Part shown: one piece after another, positions 1 to 6,626 of the stretch
How positions within the stretch are numbered: the stretch's first letter is position 1
Layout of the letters: every line of letters starts with the position of its first letter
Assembly (NCBI GenBank): GCA_038133505.1
Contig: JAYPTI010000032.1
Location: forward strand, 1-22,961
Direction of reading: 5' to 3'
Length of the DNA: 22,961 nucleotides
Source: JAYQUR01 sp038133505
Lineage (GTDB): Bacteria; Pseudomonadota; Alphaproteobacteria; MPNO01; UBA830
The notes under the pieces: generated by a model
Databases searched by the model: none
What the model was told of the DNA's origin: nothing
The model's input: the letters and a program-made list of their open reading frames with translations, nothing else
Program-made: the position numbers and the translations under genes

Positions 1-99
1 AGCGACGCTGCGCGCCGGGCGGCATCGGTCAGGCTGTCCGCGGGAATCGTCGACGGAACGGACGGCGTTCGCGGCGCCTTTGAAATCGTTTTGACGTGA
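1..99 (+). CDS. Possible 3' end of an upstream gene
   Basis: An open frame enters from the left edge in frame 1 and stops at TGA 97-99. About three quarters of its third codon positions are G or C, slightly better than the other plus frames. The roughly 32 residues visible match no family I recognise. The stretch is too short to exclude chance, and the opposite strand is also largely open. No function is assigned. Confidence 0.25.
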   Translation, partial: SDAARRAASVRLSAGIVDGTDGVRGAFEIVLT

Positions 100-102
100 A
101 CC

Positions 103-124
103 GGATCGTATACGAATCGATTCG
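103..124. promoter_or_regulatory. Overlapping palindromes, possible operator
   Basis: TCGTATACGA (106-115) is a perfect 10-bp palindrome, and CGAATCGATTCG (113-124) is a perfect 12-bp palindrome overlapping it. A GTATAC core is common in operators of FCD-type GntR regulators. That is family knowledge only, because no regulator gene is in the window. The site lies just after the possible gene end at 99 and about 160 bases upstream of the candidate small RNA. Confidence 0.3.
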
Positions 125-205
125 GCAGATTTCCCGGGCCCGATCCGCCTGTTTCCATAAAAGACTGTGATTTAAAGACGATTCCGTTCGAATCGGTTGC
201 GAATC
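114..205. other. Cluster of five GANTC (CcrM-type) sites
   Basis: GANTC occurs at 114-118, 119-123, 180-184, 190-194 and 201-205, as GAATC or GATTC. GANTC is the target of the cell-cycle methyltransferase CcrM in most alphaproteobacteria. About one site per 256 bases is expected in random sequence, and fewer in GC-rich DNA. The sites are plain in the sequence. A regulatory role by methylation state is inference. Confidence 0.55.
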
Positions 206-207
206 AC

Positions 208-262
208 TACTTGCATGAAGTCTGTCAGCTAATACTAAAAGCTGCTAATTTTACTTGCATGA
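208..262 (+). repeat. Direct repeat TACTTGCATGA, two copies
   Basis: TACTTGCATGA is found at 208-218 and 252-262, 44 bases apart, in an AT-rich stretch. The first copy continues into an imperfect palindrome, ACTT-GCATG-AAGT (209-221). Each copy contains TTGCAT, which could act as a -35 element. Possible -10 elements are TACTAA at 233-238 (16-base spacer) and the extended TGGTATTCA at 273-281 (15-base spacer). The repeat is certain; the promoter or operator role is a guess. Confidence 0.4.
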
Positions 263-282
263 CTACTATATCTGGTATTCAG

Positions 283-426
283 GAATTGCTTCCCGGTTCT
301 CTCCCTTGCCGTGAAGCAATCGCGCCGCAGAGGAAGTCGTTTTGGTTGTCCCACCAATGCCTCCCTGTACTCCTTTGCGCTGGGCGGAGCCGTTAAAGCT
401 GGCGCATGCGTTGGCTCCGCCTTTTT
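283..426 (+). ncRNA. Candidate trans-acting small RNA with CU-rich motifs
   Basis: The segment before the terminator can fold into three hairpins. The first is 285-320, with arms ATTGCTTC and GAAGCAAT, an inner CGG/CCG extension and a pyrimidine-rich loop at 297-308. The second is 342-357 (TTGGT/ACCAA). The third is the terminator hairpin 383-421. Between the last two lies an apparently unpaired CU-rich stretch with CCTCCC (360-365) and CTCCTTT (370-376), which can pair with Shine-Dalgarno sequences. This layout resembles the CU-rich anti-SD small RNAs of alphaproteobacteria, such as the CcsR/cuckoo and alpha-r families. No convincing ORF covers it. The 5' end is not fixed, and identity with a known family is not claimed. 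Confidence 0.45.
383..426 (+). terminator. Rho-independent terminator
   Basis: The perfect 9-bp arms GGCGGAGCC (383-391) and GGCTCCGCC (413-421) flank a 21-base loop and are followed at once by five T (422-426). On the minus strand no T tract follows the hairpin. It therefore ends a plus-strand transcript, not the minus-strand operon whose last stop is at 432. Confidence 0.8.
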
Positions 427-431
427 AACCC

Positions 432-1739
432 CTAAAGACTTCCATACAGCCACGAACAGATCAGCACGGCGCCCGCGATTCCGGCAGCGTCGGCGCACAG
501 CGCCGCGACCAGCGCATGGCGGATGCGCCTGATCTGCACCGCCCCGAAATAGACCGCGAGCACGTAGAACGTCGTTTCCGTCGAACCCTGGAGCGTGCTG
601 ACCAGATATCCGGCATAGGAATCGGGACCGATCGACGGGTCCTGGATGATAGATGCGAGCACGCCGTACGCGCCCGAACCTGAAAGCGGCCGCAGCAAGG
701 CCATCGGTAACGCCTCAGCCGGCATGCCGAACAGGGCGGTAATCGGCGCGATACCCGTGATGAAAACCCCAAGCGCGCCGCTTGACCGGAACATGCCGAC
801 CGCGACGAGGATGGCGACCAGATAGGGGATGATCCGGATTGCGACGTTGAAGCCGTCCTTCGCCCCCTCGACGAAGGCTTCGTAGACCCGAACCTTCTTC
901 GCGACCCCGAACCCGAGCAGCGCGACCATCAGCCCGGGAATGATCCAGGGCGAAATATCGCGGCCGTAGAGGATCGTCAGCGGGATCAGCGCGACGATCC
1001 CCGCGAGGACGAGCGCCGAGACCCAGCCTGCGTAGGCCTCGTCCGCGATGTCGGGCAGCACCTCGCCGTCGCCGCCGGGTGCGCCTTCGTCCGAAATGTC
1101 TTCGGCCGGCGTGACGTCGGCTGCCGATTTCCATCGGCGCTGCAAAAAAAGGCACATCAGGATCGCGACCGTCGTCGAGCACACGGTCGCGAACAACGTC
1201 GTCGGCAGGATTCCGGCAGGATCGGTCGAGCCGGCGGCCGCCCGGAGCGCGATCACGCCGGTCGGCAGCAGGGTGACGCTCGAGGTATTGACCGCAAGGA
1301 ACAGCACCATCGCGTTCGTCGCGGTGCCCTTGTAGCGATTGAGCTTGTCGAGCTCCTGCATCGCCCGGATGCCGAACGGCGTCGCCGCGTTGCCGAGCCC
1401 GAGCGCGTTGGCCGACATGTTGAGGATCATCGCGCCCATCGCGGGATGGTTCGCCGGCACTTCCGGGAACAGGCGGACCATCAGCGGCCGGATCGTCTTG
1501 GCGATCACGGCCAGCATGCCGCCTTCCTCGGCCACTTTCATCAGGCCGAGGAACAGCGCCATGACGCCGATCAGACCGATGGCGAGCGTAACCGACGAGC
1601 CTGCCGTCTCCACCATCCCGTTGGCCAGCGCCTGCATCGGCGAGACCGCATCGCCGGTTGCCGGGGGCTGCCAGCGGATCTCGCGCCAGCCGGCGACGAG
1701 GAAGGCGATCAGGACGATGGCGAAGAAAATGCCGTTCAT
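432..1739 (-). CDS. SpmA/SpmB-type nucleoside-recognition (Gate domain) membrane protein
   Basis: This 435-residue multi-span inner-membrane protein looks like a SpmA-SpmB fusion with two nucleoside-recognition/Gate domains. The N-terminal half carries the SpmA-like signature GLGNAATPFGIRAM starting near residue 114. The C-terminal half (about 240-430) is SpmB-like, with a glycine-rich segment SGSGAYGV near residue 352. A poorly conserved acidic linker (about 205-225) joins the halves. ATG at 1739 has a GGAGG eight bases upstream. The family was named from Bacillus spore maturation but occurs widely in non-sporulating bacteria, where its substrate is unknown. It is the last gene of the minus-strand unit, 18 bases after the second MFS gene. 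That suggests a transport-linked role, but the substrate cannot be inferred. Confidence 0.85.
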   Translation of the reverse strand: MNGIFFAIVLIAFLVAGWREIRWQPPATGDAVSPMQALANGMVETAGSSVTLAIGLIGVMALFLGLMKVAEEGGMLAVIAKTIRPLMVRLFPEVPANHPAMGAMILNMSANALGLGNAATPFGIRAMQELDKLNRYKGTATNAMVLFLAVNTSSVTLLPTGVIALRAAAGSTDPAGILPTTLFATVCSTTVAILMCLFLQRRWKSAADVTPAEDISDEGAPGGDGEVLPDIADEAYAGWVSALVLAGIVALIPLTILYGRDISPWIIPGLMVALLGFGVAKKVRVYEAFVEGAKDGFNVAIRIIPYLVAILVAVGMFRSSGALGVFITGIAPITALFGMPAEALPMALLRPLSGSGAYGVLASIIQDPSIGPDSYAGYLVSTLQGSTETTFYVLAVYFGAVQIRRIRHALVAALCADAAGIAGAVLICSWLYGSL

Positions 1740-1757
1740 CGATCGGCCTCCGCCGGA

Positions 1758-2969
1758 TCAGCTTCGTTTGAAGGCGCTGGTGCCGGCCGCGTAGACGGAA
1801 ATGCCCGCGCCGACGAGGAGGACAGAGGCGACGTAGAACACCCACGCCTCCAGCCCGGCGCCGAGCATGTAGCCGAAGACGATCGGAACGGAAGCGGCGC
1901 CGATATCGAGGCCCGAGAAGACGAAGCCGAAGACCTTGCCGCTGGACTCCGGCGGCGCGAGGCTGCTGACGACGAGATCGCGCGACGAGAAGCCGAAACC
2001 GAAAAAGAACCCGGCTACCGCGAAAACGGCATAGAGAATACCGGCCTCGGGCGGAGCGATCGCCATGCCGAACGTGAAGACGCCCGACAGCAGGAACGTC
2101 CAGAAGGCGAGGCGCATGTGGCTCGCCACCTTGTCGGCCACGTAGCCGCCGACGAGGATGCCGCCCGCGATGCCGAAGACGTAGACGGTGATGAAGCTGT
2201 TCCCGAGCACGACGGGAATCTGGTGCATCACGTAATAGACCTTGTCCGTAAAGAACTGCGGCCCCATCTGCCCTCCGGCGAGGAACGCGAAGAACATCAC
2301 GCAGAGGAGGGCGGGCGCGCTGAACAGGAGCCGCAGATCGGCTTTCAGGTCGCTCTTGGTCTCGGTCTCGCGCCTTGTGTGCGACGAGTCCCGGAAATCG
2401 CGGCTCAGAAGGATCGCCGCGAAGACGGTGATCAGCCCGAACGAACCGGCGATGACGATGGCCGTCCGCCATCCCCACAATTCGCCCATCCCGGACACCA
2501 GGACGGGCGCGAGGGCATAGCCGAGAAACCCGCCGAAATTATGGACGCTGAACGCGCGTCCGAGCCGCGGCTTGCTGATCGAGGCGTTGAGGATCGAATA
2601 GTCGGCGGGATGGAAAACGCTGTTGGCGGCGCCCGCCACGACCGCGAGCCCCACAAGCGACGCGTATCCCGGGAGGATGCCATACAGCATCGTCGTACCC
2701 GACAGCACCGCAACGCCCGCCATCAGGATGGTCCGCGCGCCGAACCGGTCAACGAAGAAGCCGACCGGGATCTGGAAGCAGAACGACGTCGCGTAGAGCA
2801 CCGTGATCAGCAGCGCGAGGCTCTCGTAGCTGTAGCCCTCCGTCTGGTGCATCAGGACGAACAGCGGCGGCAGCGCGAGCTGGTAGAAGTGGCTCAAGAA
2901 ATGGCAGACGCCGACGACGCTCATGACGCGGACGTCGCGGCGAGTGTCGGTCAGGACGGCTGACTGCAT
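1758..2969 (-). CDS. MFS transporter (tandem paralogue 2)
   Basis: This 403-residue major facilitator superfamily protein has a 12-helix pattern with a charged central loop near residues 195-212. Motif-A-like VDRFGAR follows the second helix, and NSVFHPADYSILNASIS lies in the helix 4 region. It is clearly paralogous to the gene immediately upstream: the first-helix segments ending QLALPPLFVL and the NSVFHP...DYSI segments are nearly identical. ATG at 2969 lies 12 bases after the stop of that gene, with no strong Shine-Dalgarno sequence, so translational coupling is likely. The family exports or imports small organic molecules by proton coupling. The substrate is unknown. Confidence 0.88.
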   Translation of the reverse strand: MQSAVLTDTRRDVRVMSVVGVCHFLSHFYQLALPPLFVLMHQTEGYSYESLALLITVLYATSFCFQIPVGFFVDRFGARTILMAGVAVLSGTTMLYGILPGYASLVGLAVVAGAANSVFHPADYSILNASISKPRLGRAFSVHNFGGFLGYALAPVLVSGMGELWGWRTAIVIAGSFGLITVFAAILLSRDFRDSSHTRRETETKSDLKADLRLLFSAPALLCVMFFAFLAGGQMGPQFFTDKVYYVMHQIPVVLGNSFITVYVFGIAGGILVGGYVADKVASHMRLAFWTFLLSGVFTFGMAIAPPEAGILYAVFAVAGFFFGFGFSSRDLVVSSLAPPESSGKVFGFVFSGLDIGAASVPIVFGYMLGAGLEAWVFYVASVLLVGAGISVYAAGTSAFKRS

Positions 2970-2981
2970 GACGGCGGCCTA

Positions 2982-4283
2982 CTATTCCGCCGCGACCGCG
3001 GCCTGGCGCTGCGTTGCGGCGTTCGTCGCAAGCATGATGACGATCGCGGTCGCCCAGAAGGCGGCGACGCAGAGGAAGGCCGTGCGCGGGATGCCCGAGT
3101 CGACGAAGAAGCCGAACAGGATCGGTGTCGAGGCGGAGCCGAAATCCATGCCCGAATAGACGAAGCCGAACACCCGGCCCGACGCGCCCTTGGGCGTCGC
3201 GGCGCGCACCAGCAGTTCGCGCGACGGGAAGGCGATGCCGTACATGAAACCGATCAGAGCGAACGCGAGGCACAGCCCGGTCTGGACCGCCTCGAACTCG
3301 AGCCCGAGCAGGGGCACCAGCGGGCCGAGCGGGATCGTCGAGCCGGTCAGGTCGTAGCGCCAGATCGCCAGCACCGCGACGAGTGCGGTGGCATAGCCGA
3401 ACGTGACGACCCGGTCGGGCTTGCGAAAATAATCCGCGATGTAGCCGCCGCAAAGCACACCGAACGCGACGAAGCAGAGCATCAGGGTCACGTAGAAACC
3501 GCCGAGCTTCAGATCGAACGCGTAGATCTTCTCGAACAGGGTCGGCACGAAGGTCTGGAGTCCGATCTGGCCCATCGCGACGATCAGGAAGAACATCCAG
3601 CACAGGACGATCGGCGCGGCCATCAGCGCCTTCAAGCTTTCCGACAAGGGAGGGGCGGCCGTCCCCGATTCTGCGCGTTCGTGCGTGCTGTCGCGGAAGT
3701 CGCGGCTGCCGCCCCAGAGGACCGAGAAAATTCCGAGGCCGACGAGCCCGGCGATGACGACCGCGGCCTGCCAGCCGAGCCAGGTGCCAGCGACGGTCAT
3801 CGCGATCGGGGCCGAGGCGTAGCCGATATAGCCGCCGAACATGTGGAAGCTGAACGCCCGCGCGATCCGCTTGTCGCTGATGGTGGCGTTCATGATGCTG
3901 TAGTCGCACGGGTGGAAAACGCTGTTGCCAGCTCCCGCCAGGATCGACAGGACGAACATGGCGGGATAGTAGGGTAGCAGGCCCATCAGCGCGGTCGAGG
4001 CCGAGATCAGGCCCAGCCCGCCGAGCAGCACCACGCGCGCGCCGAAGCGGTCGACCAGGAACCCCGACGGGGGCTGGCAGACGGCCGACGCGATATAGAA
4101 AGCGCCCGTCAGGATGCCGAGCTGGGTGAAGCTGATCCCGTGCGACGCGTTGATCAGGACGAACAGCGGCGGCAGCGCGAGCTGGAAGAAGTGGCTCGCC
4201 CCGTGCGAAACGCCGATGAGGGTCGTGACACGCCGGTCACGGCTGAGAACTTGCGCGTCGGTGAGTACTGCGGCTTGCGACAT
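2982..4283 (-). CDS. MFS transporter (tandem paralogue 1)
   Basis: This 433-residue MFS permease has two six-helix halves separated by a polar loop around residues 200-215. The motif-A segment is VDRFGARVVL, and NSVFHPCDYSIMNATIS matches its downstream paralogue in 14 of 17 positions by eye. ATG at 4283 is preceded by AAAGGA about 12 bases upstream. It lies 22 bases after the GlcG-like gene and 12 bases before the second MFS gene. Adjacent non-identical copies point to an old tandem duplication, with possible substrate divergence or paired action. The substrate is unknown. Confidence 0.88.
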   Translation of the reverse strand: MSQAAVLTDAQVLSRDRRVTTLIGVSHGASHFFQLALPPLFVLINASHGISFTQLGILTGAFYIASAVCQPPSGFLVDRFGARVVLLGGLGLISASTALMGLLPYYPAMFVLSILAGAGNSVFHPCDYSIMNATISDKRIARAFSFHMFGGYIGYASAPIAMTVAGTWLGWQAAVVIAGLVGLGIFSVLWGGSRDFRDSTHERAESGTAAPPLSESLKALMAAPIVLCWMFFLIVAMGQIGLQTFVPTLFEKIYAFDLKLGGFYVTLMLCFVAFGVLCGGYIADYFRKPDRVVTFGYATALVAVLAIWRYDLTGSTIPLGPLVPLLGLEFEAVQTGLCLAFALIGFMYGIAFPSRELLVRAATPKGASGRVFGFVYSGMDFGSASTPILFGFFVDSGIPRTAFLCVAAFWATAIVIMLATNAATQRQAAVAAE

Positions 4284-4305
4284 GTACGCTACCGTATTCC
4301 TTTCT

Positions 4306-4734
4306 TCAGACGCCCGCCGAAAGGCCGGCGGCTTCGATGGCGGCCACGGCGGCCGTCTCGTCGTTATCCGAGGTGTCGCCGCTGACGCCGACCGCGCCGA
4401 CGATTTCGTCTCCGTCCTTGATCAGAACGCCGCCGGGGACGGGAATGAACCGGCCTTCGGAGGCGCCCACGAGCGCCGCGCTGAAATGCGGCCGGTCGAG
4501 GGCGAGGTTTCCGAGCGCCCGCGACGACATCCCCATGCCGACGGCGCCGAACGCCTTGGCGGTCGCAATCTGCGGCCGCAACGCGGCACCGGGCCCGTCC
4601 TCGCGGGCGAACGACTTCAGATTGCCGCCGTCGTCCACGACCGCGACGGTCAGGGGATTGAGGCCCATCTCATGGCCTTTTTCGAGCGTTTTGCGGACGA
4701 TCGTCTCCGCCTGCTCGAGCGTCAGCTTCGCCAT
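4306..4734 (-). CDS. GlcG/HbpS family (DUF336) protein
   Basis: This 142-residue protein fits the GlcG/HbpS family. It begins LTLEQAETIV, has VAVVDDGGNL near residues 30-40, then a glycine-rich segment VPGGVLIKDGDEIVGAVGVSG typical of the family. HbpS members bind haem. GlcG members sit in glycolate and other catabolic operons without a settled function. No signal peptide is visible, so a cytoplasmic location is expected. It is the first gene of the four-gene minus-strand unit with two MFS transporters and the nucleoside-recognition protein. The 131-base divergent gap to the next gene presumably holds both promoters. Haem binding cannot be judged from the sequence alone. Confidence 0.85.
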   Translation of the reverse strand: MAKLTLEQAETIVRKTLEKGHEMGLNPLTVAVVDDGGNLKSFAREDGPGAALRPQIATAKAFGAVGMGMSSRALGNLALDRPHFSAALVGASEGRFIPVPGGVLIKDGDEIVGAVGVSGDTSDNDETAAVAAIEAAGLSAGV

Positions 4735-4865
4735 CGCCGGTTTCTTTCGCTTGATCGGTGTAAATTGATGGGTTGGAACTTACGCCCTCGGGTATAGGAG
4801 CGGAAGCGGCATTTTGGAGGGCTGTCTGGTAGAATCCGGGATGCTTGGGAATCGGAGGTAACGCC

Positions 4866-5747
4866 ATGTCGAAGCCGCGTATCGGCTATATCGGATTGGG
4901 CACCATGGGCGGCGCGATGTGCGGCCATCTGCTGGCTTCGGGCTATGCGGTCACGGTGTGGGGTCGCTCCAGGGAGCGATCGGCAGGCGCCCTCGATGCG
5001 GGGGCTGCGTGGGCGGACTCGCCGGCGGCCGTGGCGGACGCGTCCGACATCGTTGCGCTGTGCGTTTCCAACGACGCGGCGGTCGGCGACGTCGTGTTCG
5101 GCGACACCGGAATCGCGACTGCCGGTGGCAACGGCAAGTTGCTGATCGACCATTCCAGCATTCATCCGGCGACGACGCAGGAATGGGCGGCAGACCTTGC
5201 AGGCAGAAACGGCATGGCATGGCTGGATGCGCCCGTCTCCGGCGGCCCCGGCGGCGCGGCGCGCGGCGCACTCATCGTCATGGCGGGCGGGGCGGCAGCG
5301 GATTTCGAGCGCGCATCGCCCGTGATCGACGCCTACGCAAAGCAGATCACTCACATGGGGCCCGTCGGATCGGGGCAGGCGACGAAGGTCTGCAACCAGC
5401 TCATTATCGGCGCGGAAATCTGCGCCATCGCGGAGGCCCTGAATTTCGCCCGCAAATTCGGAATGAACGCGTCTGCCCTGCCGGACGCGCTCAGGGGCGG
5501 CTGGGCTGATTCGACGGTCCTCCAGGACCACGGCCGCCGCATGGCCGCCGCCGACTATTCCGATCCGGCCGACGCCTCGATGATGATGAAGGACATGAAC
5601 ATCGCCTGCGACATGGGCCGCCGCACGGAAACGCCGATGCCGGTCACCGAAATCGTGACCGCGCTCTACCGCCTCGCGATCGAGCAGGGGCACATGGACG
5701 GCGGCCAGATCACGCCCATGCGTTTATACGCCCGCGACCCGCTGTAA
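4866..5747 (+). CDS. NAD(P)-dependent oxidoreductase, 3-hydroxyisobutyrate dehydrogenase family
   Basis: This is a 293-residue beta-hydroxyacid dehydrogenase. It has an N-terminal Rossmann motif IGLGTMGGAM, the substrate-binding segment DAPVSGGPGGA, and the catalytic-lysine segment GSGQATKVCNQL with Lys near residue 174 and Asn 177. Family members oxidise 3-hydroxyisobutyrate, 2-hydroxy-3-oxopropionate (tartronate semialdehyde) or related acids, or reduce semialdehydes. Substrate is not decided here. ATG 4866 is chosen over TTG 4845 because GGAGGT (4854-4859) sits six bases before it. Two GANTC sites (4832-4836, 4849-4853) lie in the short upstream region. It is followed 79 bases later by the PaaA-like gene and divergent from the GlcG-like gene. 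Confidence 0.9.
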   Translation: MSKPRIGYIGLGTMGGAMCGHLLASGYAVTVWGRSRERSAGALDAGAAWADSPAAVADASDIVALCVSNDAAVGDVVFGDTGIATAGGNGKLLIDHSSIHPATTQEWAADLAGRNGMAWLDAPVSGGPGGAARGALIVMAGGAAADFERASPVIDAYAKQITHMGPVGSGQATKVCNQLIIGAEICAIAEALNFARKFGMNASALPDALRGGWADSTVLQDHGRRMAAADYSDPADASMMMKDMNIACDMGRRTETPMPVTEIVTALYRLAIEQGHMDGGQITPMRLYARDPL

Positions 5748-5765
5748 TTAGATAGCTAGCTAATT
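5746..5765. promoter_or_regulatory. 20-bp near-perfect palindrome, candidate operator
   Basis: AATTAGATAGCTAGCTAATT is self-complementary except for one opposed pair (A5752/G5759). It is strongly AT-rich inside GC-rich DNA, starts within the stop codon of the reductase gene and lies about 60 bases before the PaaA-like start. Its size and symmetry fit a dimeric repressor site such as TetR or MarR type. It has no T tract, so an intrinsic terminator is unlikely. No regulator gene is in the window. Confidence 0.45.
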
Positions 5766-5826
5766 GTCGTTGCGCGTCGAATTTGGCATTGTCCCATCAA
5801 CCAACGAAGGGAACGAGGAGGTAACG

Positions 5827-6567
5827 ATGGAAATCACCAATCCCAAGGACGCGACCGGCGAATATCGCGACATGCTGATCCGGCTGATGACCCGTCAGAT
5901 CTACGCCGAAACGGCGACGGCCGAGGTCTTCGGAAAGGCAATCAGCGCGGCGCCAAACTGGCAGGAAAAGGAATTGGCGGCCGAATTCGCCGCCGAGGAA
6001 GCGCGCCACAGCCGCGGCCTGTACGATCTGCTGATCGATCTTGGGGAAGACCCGGAAGAAATCATCGCCGGGCGTCCCGACGCAGCGAAATTCTGGGGCG
6101 TCGACCTCGACAACTGGCTCGAGATCGCCGTTTTCAACTTCACGGTCGACCGCGCCGGCAGCCACCAGATCATGGAATACCGCGAATCCAGCTACATCCC
6201 GTGGGGCGAGAGCCAGGGCGAGGTGCTGGAGGACGAAGAGGACCACTACGACAACGGCGTCGAGAATCTGAAGCAGTTCGCCAAGGACCCGCAGAAGCTC
6301 GCCGAATTCCAGGCGGTGTTCGACCGCGTGATGCCGAACTGCGTGAAGCGCGCGTTCGGCCGGCTGGAAGGTCCGGACAACGATTTCTGTCTCGAGCACG
6401 GCCTCAAGCGGCACAAGACCGAAGAGATCGTGAACCGCTATCTCACGGAAATGCGCGGCCACATGGACGGCACCGGGCTCAACTTCCCGCCGATGTCGGC
6501 TTTCGAGGCGATCAACTGCGAGCTCGCAGACAGCTCGAAGGAAATCCTGATGTCGCTTCAGCGCTGA
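5827..6567 (+). CDS. PaaA/PaaC-like ferritin-fold diiron protein (stand-alone)
   Basis: This 246-residue helical protein resembles the phenylacetate-CoA epoxidase catalytic-subunit family. Two ExxH iron-binding motifs are visible, E58-x-x-H61 (in EEARH) and E137-x-x-H140 (in EDEEDH). Candidate extra carboxylate ligands are E28 and E117, as expected for a four-helix diiron site. The segment DLGEDPEEIIAGRP also matches PaaA-type proteins. Known PaaABCE enzymes need partner subunits and the PaaE reductase, and none is encoded nearby. ATG 5827 has AGGAGGT (5816-5822) four bases before it and is preferred to the upstream in-frame start at 5764. The gene lies between a palindrome and a strong terminator, so it may be its own transcript. 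The reaction is unknown; hydroxylation or epoxidation of a CoA thioester is plausible. Confidence 0.8.
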   Translation: MEITNPKDATGEYRDMLIRLMTRQIYAETATAEVFGKAISAAPNWQEKELAAEFAAEEARHSRGLYDLLIDLGEDPEEIIAGRPDAAKFWGVDLDNWLEIAVFNFTVDRAGSHQIMEYRESSYIPWGESQGEVLEDEEDHYDNGVENLKQFAKDPQKLAEFQAVFDRVMPNCVKRAFGRLEGPDNDFCLEHGLKRHKTEEIVNRYLTEMRGHMDGTGLNFPPMSAFEAINCELADSSKEILMSLQR

Positions 6568-6594
6568 TCCGCGCAAGCTTCAGATGACGAATAG

Positions 6595-6626
6595 CGCCGG
6601 CCGCAATCCGCGGCCGGCGTTTTCTT
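6595..6626 (+). terminator. Rho-independent terminator
   Basis: The perfect 10-bp arms CGCCGGCCGC (6595-6604) and GCGGCCGGCG (6610-6619) surround a five-base loop and are followed by TTTTCTT. It lies 28 bases after the PaaA-like stop and ends that transcript. The minus side has no T tract, so it is a poor terminator for the converging cyclase-family gene whose stop is at 6625. Confidence 0.85.

Noticed and set aside
180..206. GTTCGAATC, resembling a tRNA T-loop
   Set aside because: The T-stem does not pair fully, and no acceptor stem or anticodon arm can be built around it.
100..262. Possible replication origin, given AT-rich DNA and a GANTC cluster
   Set aside because: No DnaA boxes, and no dnaA, repABC or parAB genes in the window.
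211..396. Short plus-strand ORF of 61 codons in the left intergenic region
   Set aside because: No ribosome binding site or family resemblance, and it runs into the terminator hairpin. The RNA-structure interpretation fits better.
1446..2963. Long plus-strand open frame opposite the MFS gene
   Set aside because: Low-complexity charged composition typical of an antisense shadow. The minus-strand MFS protein is unmistakable.
4773..4798. TTGGAA...TATAGG as a promoter for the reductase gene
   Set aside because: The spacer is only 14 bases, too short for a normal sigma70 promoter.
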